From assembly GCA_019359095.1 (NCBI GenBank), contig JAHHHZ010000020.1, positions 285,129 to 349,128 on the forward strand: a DNA stretch of 64,000 nt, in the 5' to 3' direction. The first letter of the stretch is position 1. Each line of letters starts with the position of its first letter. Positions 26,654 to 35,149 of this stretch are shown piece by piece. Under the pieces are notes generated by a model. That model was not told the DNA's origin, did not search any database, and saw nothing but the letters and a program-made list of their open reading frames with translations. Source of the stretch: Pleurocapsa minor HA4230-MV1. GTDB taxonomy: Bacteria; Cyanobacteriota; Cyanobacteriia; Cyanobacteriales; Xenococcaceae. The position numbers and the translations under genes are program-made.

Positions 26654-27409
26654 TTAAAAAGCAATTACTGATATGACGAAGCTGGCGATCGCGATCAGCA
26701 TTAAAATGATTCTTTGAATATAGCGTTGGCGATTAAATGGCGGTTGATAGTAAGCTCGGCGATTATGAGACTTTGTTCGGTAGAGCAGGCGAATTTCTTG
26801 AGCTGAGAGAGAATCAAAATCAAAAATAGGAGCTAAACTAGCTTTACTAATACCATTAGCTGAATTGCGAACTAAAGTATTGCTATTTTGTTTGATCTGA
26901 AGGCGCTGCTTTTTTAGGGCTGGTTGATAAATACTTTTGCGGTATCTTTGCAGATACAAGCTTTTTTTGGGGTACTTAACAATATTTACCGTTTGTTTGC
27001 GTTCGACTGTTTGGGTGAGTAAGTTACCTTCAGCGCGGGCATAGTTTGTACCCAAAGAATGAATCGCCCGTTTAAGATCCTGAATTAAACTATCTTTTGA
27101 AAGGTATCCTGATGCTCCTGCCCGTATAGCCTCGGTGATGTAACTCTGTTGTTTATGACTGCTTAACACAATTACTTTAGTATCGGGTACGTGTTTGCAG
27201 ATATATTTCGTAGCCACAATACCGTTCATCTTGGGCATTTCAATATCGATTAAAACCAAGTCGGGCTGTAGTTTGATTACCTGAGTCACCGCACTATGAC
27301 CATCTTGAGCTGTACCGACGATCTCTATTTCTGGCTCATGTTTTAAAATTGCTTTGATGCCTTCTAACATTAGATATTGATCGTCAGCTAGAAAAATTTT
27401 GATCTTCAT
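26654..27409 (-). CDS. Response regulator receiver protein with C-terminal membrane segment
   Basis: 251 residues from the ATG at 27409. Upstream in-frame codons overlap the neighbouring methyltransferase gene. The receiver domain (1-122) is intact: acidic pair D9/D10, phospho-acceptor D55 in LVLIDIEMP, and the conserved Lys in GYLSKDS. It resembles NarL-type receivers. Where a LuxR helix-turn-helix would begin there is only a fragment, SLSAQEIRLLYR. The protein then runs through a basic linker (NRRAYYQPPFNRQRYIQR) into a terminal hydrophobic span (IILMLIAIASFVISVIAF). It therefore looks tail-anchored rather than DNA-binding. No histidine kinase is adjacent. Confidence 0.82.
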   Translation of the reverse strand: MKIKIFLADDQYLMLEGIKAILKHEPEIEIVGTAQDGHSAVTQVIKLQPDLVLIDIEMPKMNGIVATKYICKHVPDTKVIVLSSHKQQSYITEAIRAGASGYLSKDSLIQDLKRAIHSLGTNYARAEGNLLTQTVERKQTVNIVKYPKKSLYLQRYRKSIYQPALKKQRLQIKQNSNTLVRNSANGISKASLAPIFDFDSLSAQEIRLLYRTKSHNRRAYYQPPFNRQRYIQRIILMLIAIASFVISVIAF

Positions 27410-27437
27410 AAAATATGCTGGTCTATAAGCTAAATAT

Positions 27438-28046
27438 TCAGCGACTAAAGATAACGGATAAATTGTTAGCAGGCATTTCAATAACTTGCTGTAATTTTAA
27501 GTTTTGTGCTGCTGCTGTTTCGACTACCTCCTCTAAATCTCTCACGCCCCAAAGAGGATTGCGATCGCGTAAAGAATGGTCAAAACTGGCGTTGCTTGCA
27601 GCAGTATGCTCTCCATTACGCTTATATGGGCCATAGAAATAAAGAATGCCATCATCAGGTAAAATTTGTCCAGCCCCTTGAATTAAGCCTAAACAAGCCT
27701 GCCAAGGAGCAATATGAATCATGTTGATATTAACGATGGCGTTAATTTCGCGATTTTTCACCTGCTTTTGCCAATCGTTTTGGGTTACATCGATAAGCAA
27801 GGGTAACTCTAAATTATCCACAAGACAAGTATTTTTCCAAGCAAGAATGCTTTCCCTCGCCCCAAAATCAACATCAGAAGGAATCCAGCGACATAATTTT
27901 AACTCGGAAGCAAAGAAAATGGCATGTTCTCCCGTCCCACTCGCTATTTCTAGCACATTACTCTTGGTCGGTAAAGTTTCCGAGAGAATCTTGAGAATCG
28001 GCTCGCGATTACGTTGAGTCGCTGGGGCATATTGTCTGGAATCCAT
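27438..28046 (-). CDS. DUF938 SAM-dependent methyltransferase-like protein
   Basis: 202 residues. The start MDSRQYAPATQRNREPIL and the SAM-binding motif VLEIASGTGEHAIFFA are diagnostic of DUF938, a class I methyltransferase-fold family present in many bacteria and in animals. Later motifs include NINMIHIAPWQACLGL and LYFYGPYKRNGEHTAASNASFD. The substrate is not known. It is transcribed toward the response regulator gene with 28 bases between the two coding regions, so they may be co-transcribed. Confidence 0.88.
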   Translation of the reverse strand: MDSRQYAPATQRNREPILKILSETLPTKSNVLEIASGTGEHAIFFASELKLCRWIPSDVDFGARESILAWKNTCLVDNLELPLLIDVTQNDWQKQVKNREINAIVNINMIHIAPWQACLGLIQGAGQILPDDGILYFYGPYKRNGEHTAASNASFDHSLRDRNPLWGVRDLEEVVETAAAQNLKLQQVIEMPANNLSVIFSR

Positions 28047-28437
28047 TGGTTAAAGTTCAATGATTTAAAACGAAGAGCAGTTAAATTAGCTATTCTATAA
28101 TTAGAATTAAAATGTTTCAGGATAAGTTAGGTTAGGTTTAATAATTAAATAATGTTAAAGAATTAGGGAATGGGAAAAAATTTTAGTTTAACTCTTCATT
28201 ACAAACTTGATATTTAATGTTGTTTATGTCTATTGCTGGAAAACGATCACTAGAATAGGTTAAAATCATACAATTAGCATCTAACAAATTACAGATACTG
28301 CTCGCGATGGATATTAAATTTATGGCTAAAAAAAGCAGTTTTTTTGTCCAATCAAATTTTTTTTGGAATAAGACTAAGTTGTAGATCCTATCAGTAAAAA
28401 ACAATTTATATACATTTAATATTCATCTAGCTGCTGA
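28047..28437. other. 391-base AT-rich region without a convincing gene
   Basis: It is very AT-rich. A 73-codon frame on the complement (28183-28404, starting MFFTDRIYNLVLFQKKFDW) has no ribosome site or recognisable features and is probably spurious. The part nearest 28047 should hold the DUF938 promoter. Confidence 0.4.
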
Positions 28438-28674
28438 TTAAAGTTGGCGATTTAAGTAAGTAACAGCTTGTTCACAGTACCATTCAACCGACTTACTTGG
28501 ACTATAGTACATAATCTGTTTAATAATTGTCATTAATTTAACACTATCGCAATTGATAAATAATAGCTTAGAAGCTAATTCTGGAGTTGTTATACTCGCA
28601 ACATGATGAGTTCTTTTCAGTTGACTTAGTACACAGGCTTTTAAATCGTAATATTTATCTTTTAGATTCTGCAT
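28438..28674 (-). CDS. Small hypothetical protein (78 residues)
   Basis: The frame begins MQNLKDKYYDLKACVLSQLK and ends WYCEQAVTYLNRQL. The composition is balanced and protein-like, largely helical, with no membrane span. It is divergent from the cryptochrome gene. I do not recognise a family, and the ribosome site is poor. It could be a remnant of a larger gene given the AT-rich surroundings. Confidence 0.42.
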   Translation of the reverse strand: MQNLKDKYYDLKACVLSQLKRTHHVASITTPELASKLLFINCDSVKLMTIIKQIMYYSPSKSVEWYCEQAVTYLNRQL

Positions 28675-28767
28675 GGTTAAATTTCTAGCTTATTCACATC
28701 TATGTTTTCCTTCTTAAAACCAATTAAGACAACATTTTATATTACTTTTATAGTTTGAAATAATAAA

Positions 28768-30225
28768 ATGACTCAAAGAATTTTAATTTGGTATCGCAGC
28801 GACTTGAGAGTTCACGATCTTCTGGCGCTAGATGAAGCGGTGGAGCAGCAGGCTGAGATTATTCCTGTATACTGTTTTGACGATCGCAATTTTGGCGAGA
28901 CTTCTTTTGGATTTCCCAAAACGGGTAACTATCGCGCTCAGTTTTTAATTGAATCTGTGGCGGATTTGCGTGCTTCGTTTCAGAAATTAGGTAGTAATTT
29001 AGTAGTGCGTCGCGGTTTACCTGAAAAAATTATACCAGCGATCGCCGAGCAGTTAAAAGTAGATCGAGTTTGTTATAGTCAAGAGGTTACTAGCCAAGAG
29101 AAGCAAGTTGAGAAGAAGCTGAAGCAAGCTCTCTTGGCGAAAAATATTCAGGTAAATTCTTACTGGGAAGCAACGCTATATTTACCAGAGGATTTACCCT
29201 TTGCGATCGAACAAACTCCAGAGTTATATACCAACTTTCGTAAGCAGGTAGAGAAAAAGTCAGAGATTAATCAGTCTTTGACTGCGCCGAAGCAACTGCT
29301 ACCTTTACCAGAAATTGAACCAGGGGAAATTCCTACCCTAATCGATTTTGGTCTATCTACTCCCGAATTGGATCGACGGGGGGTATTAAAATTTAAGGGG
29401 GGAGAAACTGAGGCAATTAAACGATTACAAGAATATTTTTGGCAGCAAGATTGCCTTAAAGATTACAAAGAAACCCGCAACGGGATGCTGGGGGCAAATT
29501 ATTCTTCTAAGTTTTCCCCTTGGCTAGCTTTAGGCTGCATTTCCCCACGGTATATTAACGATCAGGTGATTAAATATGAGACAGAAAGAGTCAAAAACGA
29601 CTCAACCTACTGGCTCGTCTTTGAACTTATCTGGCGCGACTTCTTCCGCTTTATTGTGGCTAAACATGGCAATCAGGTATTTAGGATTGAGGGAATGCAG
29701 GGAGTAGAAATTGCCTGGAAACAAGATTGGCAACGCTTCGATCTTTGGCGAGCAGGAAAAACTGGCTATCCGTTGATTGACGCCAATATGCGAGAAATAG
29801 CAGCCACTGGTTTTATGTCTAACCGTGGCAGACAAAATGTAGCTAGCTTCTTAACTAAAAATCTGGGTATCGACTGGCGCATGGGCGCAGAATGGTTTGA
29901 GTCGCTGCTGATTGATTACGATGTCTGTAGCAACTGGGGTAACTGGAATTACACTGCGGGGGTAGGTAACGATGCGCGAGGCTTTCGTTATTTTAATATT
30001 GCCAAGCAAACAAAAGACTACGATCCTCAAGGGCAATATATTAAACATTGGCTACCAGAATTAGCTTCTCTACCTGGAGATAAAGTTCGTGAGCCTGATA
30101 AGTTGACTCAAGATGAACAAGTACATTATGGAGTGAAGCTAGGGGTAGATTATCCTCGCCCTGTTGTGGACTTTTTTAAATCGGTTAAGGCTAATGAAAA
30201 GATCTATCTAGGAAGTAAGAAATAG
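28768..30225 (+). CDS. cry: Cryptochrome DASH
   Basis: 485 residues. The N-terminal antenna-binding alpha/beta domain (MTQRILIWYRSDLRVHDLLA) carries the DASH-type segment GFPKTGNYRAQFLIESVADL. The FAD-binding helical domain has YSSKFSPWLALGCISPR, FELIWRDFFRFIVAKHG, DANMREIAATGFMSNRGRQNVASFL and WNYTAGVGNDARGFRYFN. Cry-DASH proteins bind FAD and a folate, repair CPDs in single-stranded DNA, and may signal blue light. The last codons and the TAG stop are made of heptamer repeat units (from 30210), so the C-terminal residues GSKK derive from repeat DNA. Confidence 0.93.
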   Translation: MTQRILIWYRSDLRVHDLLALDEAVEQQAEIIPVYCFDDRNFGETSFGFPKTGNYRAQFLIESVADLRASFQKLGSNLVVRRGLPEKIIPAIAEQLKVDRVCYSQEVTSQEKQVEKKLKQALLAKNIQVNSYWEATLYLPEDLPFAIEQTPELYTNFRKQVEKKSEINQSLTAPKQLLPLPEIEPGEIPTLIDFGLSTPELDRRGVLKFKGGETEAIKRLQEYFWQQDCLKDYKETRNGMLGANYSSKFSPWLALGCISPRYINDQVIKYETERVKNDSTYWLVFELIWRDFFRFIVAKHGNQVFRIEGMQGVEIAWKQDWQRFDLWRAGKTGYPLIDANMREIAATGFMSNRGRQNVASFLTKNLGIDWRMGAEWFESLLIDYDVCSNWGNWNYTAGVGNDARGFRYFNIAKQTKDYDPQGQYIKHWLPELASLPGDKVREPDKLTQDEQVHYGVKLGVDYPRPVVDFFKSVKANEKIYLGSKK

Positions 30226-30380
30226 GAAATAGGAAATAGGAAATAGGGAAGTAGAGAAGTAGGGAAGTAGGGAAGTAGGGAAGTAGGGAAGTAGGGAAGT
30301 AGGGAAGTAGGGAAGTAGGGAAGTAGGGAGAGAATTATGATTATTGCCCCAAGTCCCCAATTCCCCAATTCCCCAAGTCT
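30210..30380. repeat. Composite heptamer repeat (family C, copy 1)
   Basis: A TAGGAAA/TAGGGAAG-type tract runs from inside the cry-DASH 3' end to about 30329. A unique hinge AATTATGATTATTGCCCCAA follows, then a CCCCAAT/CCCCAAG tract to about 30380. The same order occurs at 38410-38482 and, altered, at 51866-51991. It sits between convergent genes. Confidence 0.8.
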
Positions 30381-30421
30381 CAAACAACAATCGCTAAACA
30401 AACAGCATTAATACAAGAGGC

Positions 30422-30889
30422 TTATTCTCGCTTCATTGCTCTTGCCATATCGCGTTGATCGTCACGTTTTTTAGAAGCTTCCCGCTTATCGTGAAGTTTC
30501 TTGCCCTTACCCAAACCAATTCCAACTTTAACTCTGCCTCCTTTAAAATACATTTTTAGAGGAACAAGAGTTAAACCTTTTTGTTCTGTCTGTCCAATCA
30601 GTTTGTTAATTTCTTTACGGTGTAGCAACAATTTACGAATTCTTAGAGGCTCATGATTAAAATGACTGCCTCCTGCTTCGTAGGGCGAAATATGCACGTT
30701 GCTTAACCAAGCTTCGCCATTTTTAATAAAGGCATAGCCATCTCTAAGGTTGACTTTGCCTGCGCGAATTGATTTAACTTCTGTGCCGAATAATTCAATT
30801 CCTGCTTCGTAGGTTTCTTGTATTTCGTAAAGATAACGAGCCTGACGATTATCGCTAACTATCTTAACGCCTGCTGTTTGTTCCGCCAT
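30422..30889 (-). CDS. smpB: SsrA-binding protein SmpB
   Basis: 155 residues. SmpB binds tmRNA and is required for trans-translation, the rescue of stalled ribosomes. The OB-fold core has [39 protein letters not shown] and [11 protein letters not shown]. The C-terminal basic tail, which mimics mRNA in the ribosome, is [20 protein letters not shown]. The length is normal. The tmRNA gene itself was not found in the window. It converges on the cryptochrome gene across a repeat-filled gap. Confidence 0.96.
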   Translation of the reverse strand: MAEQTAGVKIVSDNRQARYLYEIQETYEAGIELFGTEVKSIRAGKVNLRDGYAFIKNGEAWLSNVHISPYEAGGSHFNHEPLRIRKLLLHRKEINKLIGQTEQKGLTLVPLKMYFKGGRVKVGIGLGKGKKLHDKREASKKRDDQRDMARAMKRE

Positions 30890-30984
30890 TCTAATATTTT
30901 GCAGCTTGCTGAGGATCTATTAGTATATCATTTGACTTTTATTTGGTGGGGACAAAAGAATGATCGAGTTAAAAATCAAGACGC

Positions 30985-31082
30985 TATAGCAGTCCTATTT
31001 GATTCATGAAACTACATTGATTGGTTTTTAGGTAGTAGGTAGTAGATAGTAAAAATTTTTCATTTCATTTAGGATTGCTATA
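30985..31082. repeat. Palindromic repeat with GTAGTAG/GTAGGTA core (family D)
   Basis: The ends TATAGCAGTCCTA and, in reverse, TATAGCAATCCTA are inverted repeats that differ at one position. The core at about 31029-31049 is a GTAGTAG-type run. The arrangement parallels families A and B, with unrelated end sequences. Confidence 0.65.
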
Positions 31083-31084
31083 TC

Positions 31085-31135
31085 AAAAAAATTCGCCCCA
31101 TCAACCTTAATCACTTAAGGGTAAATCAGAGCGAA
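31085..31135 (-). terminator. Rho-independent terminator of the min operon
   Basis: On the complement a stem GTTCGC...GCGAA encloses an inner palindrome CCTTAA-GTGA-TTAAGG (31105-31120 on the top strand). It is followed by a run of seven to eight T residues (top-strand A run 31085-31091). It lies about 245 bases beyond minE. Confidence 0.75.
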
Positions 31136-31379
31136 CTGAATCTATTGTTTAACTATCAAGTTATTCACTAGACTATATTGCTAATTGTTTAAGGGAAACA
31201 TATATTTAGTAAATTCAGCAAATTTAAAGTGACCAAATATAAGTATTAATAATAATTTTCAACATTGTTGTAGCCACTAAATCCTTTGAGAATTACTGGC
31301 TATCTAGCTAGATATTACTAGACAAAATCTAACTCATGTTGATCGAGCAGAAGGTAAATTAACAATTTACTGTAAACTC

Positions 31380-31760
31380 TTATTGAGTTTTGGGTTTAGC
31401 CTCAGCTTCTTGATCGATTTCGACAACATCTAGATACTGTAAATCTAGGGATTTATTTTCTTTGAGCCGCTCTGTAAGCTCACCCATACGTTTAATTTGA
31501 CGAATTGGTAAATTAGCCGTCAAAGAAGTCATGCGTTGATCGTTAGAAAGAGAAAATTCCATTTCATCGCGATCTACTTCAACATAGCGTGCTACTACGT
31601 CGAGGATTTCTTCTCGCATAGCTTCCATCATATCGGGATTAATGCTGGCGCGATCGTGAGCAATAATTAGTTTTAAACGACTTTTAGCGTGACTTCGACT
31701 ATTGGTATTATTATTCCAGGGAAAAATCATTTCCAGCAACCTTCTAATCATGTTTAACAT
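31380..31760 (-). CDS. minE: Cell division topological specificity factor MinE
   Basis: 126 residues as drawn. A start at the ATG three codons later (31751) or at MIFPWNNN (31730) would be nearer the family length. The N-terminal amphipathic, MinD-activating part is MIFPWNNNTNSRSHAKSRLKLIIAHDR. The beta-rich dimerisation part is DMMEAMREEILDVVARYVEVDRDEMEF. The C-terminal extension after residue 105 (LDLQYLDVVEIDQEAEAKPKTQ) is typical of cyanobacterial MinE. It places the division ring at mid-cell by displacing MinC/MinD. It is the third gene of minCDE, 75 bases after minD. Confidence 0.93.
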   Translation of the reverse strand: MLNMIRRLLEMIFPWNNNTNSRSHAKSRLKLIIAHDRASINPDMMEAMREEILDVVARYVEVDRDEMEFSLSNDQRMTSLTANLPIRQIKRMGELTERLKENKSLDLQYLDVVEIDQEAEAKPKTQ

Positions 31761-31835
31761 GGTCTACATTGGACGAACAGACTCAAGCAGCGTTGTTCAC
31801 GGAAGTATTGGCAAAATTCAACTAAGTTATGTTGA

Positions 31836-32633
31836 TTAACCACCAAACATCCGACGCAAACGAGTCAAAAGATTACCTTGATTTGCCATTAAGTCCAAAA
31901 AGGGTACTTTTTCGCCTTCTAAACGACGAGCAATATTAAGATATGCTTGAGCAGGAAGAGAATCATACTCTCCTAAGACTAAAGGTTCTCCCTTATTAGT
32001 CGCGACAATTACTTTCTCATCATCAGGGACAACACCAATTAACGGCACGCCTAATAATTCAAGTACGTCTTCGACGCTCATCATTTTATTTTCCTCAATC
32101 ATCCAGGGTTTAACTCGATTAACGATTAGGTTAATTTTGTTGACCCCTTCCGCTTCCAATAAGCCGATTACACGATCTGCATCCCTTACGGCTGCCACCT
32201 CTGGAGTTGTAACAATTAAGGCTTCTTCAGCAGCAGAAATGGCGTTACGAAAACCCAATTCAATACCTGCGGGACAATCGATTAAAATATAATCGTAGCC
32301 TTTAGCCAAGGCAGTGGCGATCTTCTTCATCTGTTCAGGTTGAACTGACTCTTTATTACGATTTTGCGCTGCCGGAAGCAACACTAAGCCTTTAAGGCGC
32401 TTATCTTTGACCAGAGCTTGTGCCAGACGACACTCTCCAGCTAAAACGTCGATCGCAGTATAGACAACTCTCTCTTCTAAGCCTAATAACAGGTCTAGAT
32501 TTCTGAGTCCAAAGTCAGCATCTATCAAAGCAACAGAACGGTTCTGTTTAGCAATCGCAGCTCCTAAATTAGATGTGGTGGTGGTTTTACCCACTCCTCC
32601 TTTGCCTGAAGTAACAACAATTATACGACTCAT
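31836..32633 (-). CDS. minD: Septum site-determining ATPase MinD
   Basis: 265 residues. The deviant Walker A motif SGKGGVGKTTTT is at residues 9-20, with DADFGLRNLDLLLG as switch I and DYILIDCPAGIE as Walker B. The C-terminal membrane-targeting amphipathic helix is visible as NLLTRLRRMFGG. MinD binds membranes when ATP-loaded, recruits MinC, and is released by MinE. The spacing to minC (30 bases) and minE shows an operon. Confidence 0.97.
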   Translation of the reverse strand: MSRIIVVTSGKGGVGKTTTTSNLGAAIAKQNRSVALIDADFGLRNLDLLLGLEERVVYTAIDVLAGECRLAQALVKDKRLKGLVLLPAAQNRNKESVQPEQMKKIATALAKGYDYILIDCPAGIELGFRNAISAAEEALIVTTPEVAAVRDADRVIGLLEAEGVNKINLIVNRVKPWMIEENKMMSVEDVLELLGVPLIGVVPDDEKVIVATNKGEPLVLGEYDSLPAQAYLNIARRLEGEKVPFLDLMANQGNLLTRLRRMFGG

Positions 32634-32663
32634 ATTGCTTGTTTACGATTTGTGTAGCTGTAA

Positions 32664-33497
32664 TTATTTTGCTTGATTTTGATCGATCCATGCCTTGCTT
32701 GGCGACGAGAAAATATAGCGTTTGGTAAACTCGGAAATTTTCGCCAAACGAATTCCCTCTGTAGTCATGAAGGCTAACTCTGGGGATAAACGCCTAGGTC
32801 TTAACTTAGGCGCTCTAGCAACAGCGTCAGCAATCCGCAACTGGGTAAATTCCATTTGTAGTGCCGTAATTCGACATTGAGAATTCCCTTGCGCTCCTGC
32901 GTGAGCAATACCCCGCAAACGACCCCACACCAAAATGTCTCCTGCGGCGATCGCTTTTCCACCTGGATTGAGATCGCCGAAAATGATAATAGTTCCTGGA
33001 TGGCGTATTTCTACTCCAGAACGAACGGTACTTTGTAAATACAGCGGATCTGCTAAGGTAGAAAGTTCTTCTGAGTCACTCGCTGGTTTAATCAAAGGTT
33101 GAGCAACAGCTTGTTGCTGTACGGAATAACCGCTAGTCGCTGCTGCCACTGCCGTTTGTCGCCGATTAGTGCTGACTGTCAAAAGTGATAGTTTTACATC
33201 ATTAAGAGTTTCCGCAATAGTTTGTAATTGTCTGGCATCAAGCAGCCGATCTTGAGCAACTAAACACACATTTGTCCCTACTTGCCAAGATTGCTCCTTG
33301 GTTTGTAACAGATGTTTTAGCTCTTGCCAAGTCTCTGACCAAGGTAAATCAGCACTAAGTTCTGCTTGACTGGGTAGTACCAGTAACATTTGTTCGTCAT
33401 CGTGCTTCAAATAAATTTGAGAATAGCGATTGACGAGAGGAGACGAATCAGTCAGATCGTCATTTTTATCCAGGGAGATAGTAGGCTCGAAAGTCAT
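32664..33497 (-). CDS. minC: Septum site-determining protein MinC
   Basis: 277 residues. A variable N-terminal FtsZ-inhibiting domain runs from about residue 25 to 120. A Gln/Ala/Ser linker follows, then the C-terminal beta-helix (about 155-260) with VRSGVEIRHPGTIIIFGDLNPGGK, AAGDILVWGRLRGIAHAG and ITALQMEFTQLRIAD. The last 20 residues extend past the helix. It is the first gene of minCDE. MinC inhibits FtsZ assembly away from mid-cell. The ATG start at 33497 is conventional. Confidence 0.95.
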   Translation of the reverse strand: MTFEPTISLDKNDDLTDSSPLVNRYSQIYLKHDDEQMLLVLPSQAELSADLPWSETWQELKHLLQTKEQSWQVGTNVCLVAQDRLLDARQLQTIAETLNDVKLSLLTVSTNRRQTAVAAATSGYSVQQQAVAQPLIKPASDSEELSTLADPLYLQSTVRSGVEIRHPGTIIIFGDLNPGGKAIAAGDILVWGRLRGIAHAGAQGNSQCRITALQMEFTQLRIADAVARAPKLRPRRLSPELAFMTTEGIRLAKISEFTKRYIFSSPSKAWIDQNQAK

Positions 33498-33596
33498 GCA
33501 ACCATCCTGATCATCCGTATATCTACGTATGTCTACTGTCTAAGTATTTCTGTTTTCACGCTTCACATACTAACGTAAGTTTCTGTCAATGAAAGA

Positions 33597-34922
33597 TTAC
33601 GAAATTGTTAAGCGTTGCCAAACAGCGACTAAACTATTTTGCTCGCCGACATTACCTGGAAATAAAACCACTGGTAAATTGGGAAACTGAGGATGATTCG
33701 GTGCGGTACGAATGACGGAACAACCTGGGAGAATCTGTCCTAAAAGTCGGGCTTGAGTTAAGTTTAGACCAACGCTGAGAACATCATTTGAGGTGATACC
33801 CCCTTTGCTAATTAAAAAACTCAGGTCGGATGGTAAACCTTGAACCACTTCCATCAATAAAGCAGAAACGGCCACGCCAAACTGTAATCTTTGTTGTATA
33901 TCGTCAAAACTTAATTCTGCCCTACTGGTATAAACTACAGGAGTTTTGCTTTGAGCAAAGACCTCTTCAATAGTCGCAAAAATTGACTCCAGAATCGCCT
34001 GTTTGGTTTGCGGACGCTCGCGTAAAGCCACGACATCAACTTCAATTCCTACCACCTGCTCTTGTTTGAGTAACTGATTGAGCTGTTGGGTGGTTTTCTG
34101 TACATGAGAACCCACTAAAACTACTCCAGGTTGCTCCGTCGGTCGGTAGCGTGCCATATTTTCGGCGGCAATTGGCTGTTCTCCCAACTGTGCCAAAGAA
34201 GTCAACAAGCTAGCAGCGGAGCGAAAGAGAAAGCGTTTGCCCTGAGCAGTCGCCTGTAAAATTGCCGTCGCTAGTAAATCAAAGTCCTCTTGACATTCGC
34301 CATCAACCACCACACACTGATTATCCTTAAGCTCCAATAAGCGAGACTGAATTTTACCTGTACGAATATTAGACAAAGAAAATTTAACTACTTGCTCTGG
34401 GGTAATCTGACCCTGAGTTTTTTCCGCAACGTAGTCGGGAAGATAGCTATGACTATAGCTAAACACTGAATCGCGAGCGAATTCTGTCTCGGCGACAGGA
34501 GTTTTAACCCCATCAATGAGTAGATAGTGAGTTTGATCGACGGTAATCCTGCCTCCTTCAAAAAAAGCTGGAGTCAAAAAATGAGCGTCAAAACCACCCA
34601 ATTCTTGGGCAATGACATCAGTTTCAACGGGATAATGTCCGCGTAGGGTAGAATCGGAGCGACTTACCACCAAAAAGTCTTTAGTTTCTGTGTTGGCGAT
34701 CGCAATTTTGAGATTGTGGCAGATTTCTTGGGTAGTGGCGATCGCTTGTTCGGGATTCATTGCTCTGGTGTTACTCAGGATAAAGAAAATCGGCGCGCTA
34801 TCCTGTAAACCTTGCATCAGAGTATCTATATCCCACTGCATTAGTAATAGGCAACTATGTACTGTTTGAGAGCCTGTGGGGTCATCGTCAATCACAATGA
34901 TTTTTGGCTGTGTTTTATTCAT
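33597..34922 (-). CDS. Four-carbon acid sugar kinase family protein (DUF1537)
   Basis: 441 residues. The N-terminal domain begins KIIVIDDDPTGSQTVHSCLLL and includes VVSRSDSTLRGHYPVETDV and LTPAFFEGGRITVDQTHY, the acid-sugar-binding part of DUF1537 (OtnK/DtnK family). The C-terminal nucleotide-binding domain has PGVVLVGSHVQKTTQQ and FLISKGGITSNDVL. Characterised relatives phosphorylate four-carbon acid sugars such as erythronate or threonate. No companion aldolase or dehydrogenase is nearby, and the substrate here is unknown. It is transcribed toward minC and diverges from ftn2. Confidence 0.88.
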   Translation of the reverse strand: MNKTQPKIIVIDDDPTGSQTVHSCLLLMQWDIDTLMQGLQDSAPIFFILSNTRAMNPEQAIATTQEICHNLKIAIANTETKDFLVVSRSDSTLRGHYPVETDVIAQELGGFDAHFLTPAFFEGGRITVDQTHYLLIDGVKTPVAETEFARDSVFSYSHSYLPDYVAEKTQGQITPEQVVKFSLSNIRTGKIQSRLLELKDNQCVVVDGECQEDFDLLATAILQATAQGKRFLFRSAASLLTSLAQLGEQPIAAENMARYRPTEQPGVVLVGSHVQKTTQQLNQLLKQEQVVGIEVDVVALRERPQTKQAILESIFATIEEVFAQSKTPVVYTSRAELSFDDIQQRLQFGVAVSALLMEVVQGLPSDLSFLISKGGITSNDVLSVGLNLTQARLLGQILPGCSVIRTAPNHPQFPNLPVVLFPGNVGEQNSLVAVWQRLTIS

Positions 34923-35028
34923 ATTTTTTTAGCAAAGTTTACAGATGTCTGTATTTTCTCAAATAAATCTGTTTATTTTATGTGGTTTAAACAAAGTTGA
35001 GTTAGAATGCTGGCAAAAAGCGCAACAT

Positions 35029-35133
35029 GGGATTTTCGAGTGTACCAGATTGTCGAAATCCCGATGAAAGAGTTCGGCTAAGAACTTTCTATTCTTACAC
35101 TTACTTGTCACTTACCAGGACGTAAAGCCGTCC
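35029..35133 (+). promoter_or_regulatory. Multi-hairpin 5' leader upstream of ftn2
   Basis: Three consecutive stem-loops precede the gene. The first is GGGATTTTCGA/TCGAAATCCC (35029-35062). The second is AAAGAGTTC/GAACTTT (35067-35088). The third is GGACG-TAAAGC-CGTCC (35118-35133), which ends one base before the purine-rich ribosome site AGAGGAA. The last could mask or expose the ribosome site. No known riboswitch class is recognised. Confidence 0.5.
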
Positions 35134-35149
35134 AGAGGAATCTATTATC

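Larger units (their letters stand above)
30890..31379. other. 490-base intergenic region between smpB and minE
   Basis: It contains the smpB promoter area (30890-30980), a heptamer-cored palindrome (30985-31082) and a strong terminator for the min transcript (31085-31135). The remaining 240 bases up to minE are AT-rich without a frame. Confidence 0.6.

Noticed and set aside
26640..26654. Operon linking the Crp-like and response-regulator genes
   Set aside because: They are only 13 bases apart but converge, so they cannot share a sense transcript.
28183..28404. 73-codon frame on the complement
   Set aside because: AT-rich, no ribosome site, composition not convincing, and no neighbouring context.
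30204..30401. Open frames on the complement translating to LLPYFPTS repeats
   Set aside because: They are translations of the heptamer repeat in two frames, with no start context and no protein-like composition.
30890..31379. tRNA or tmRNA gene near smpB
   Set aside because: I looked for T-loop (GGTTCRA) and acceptor pairing and found none. The structure present is a palindromic repeat and a terminator.
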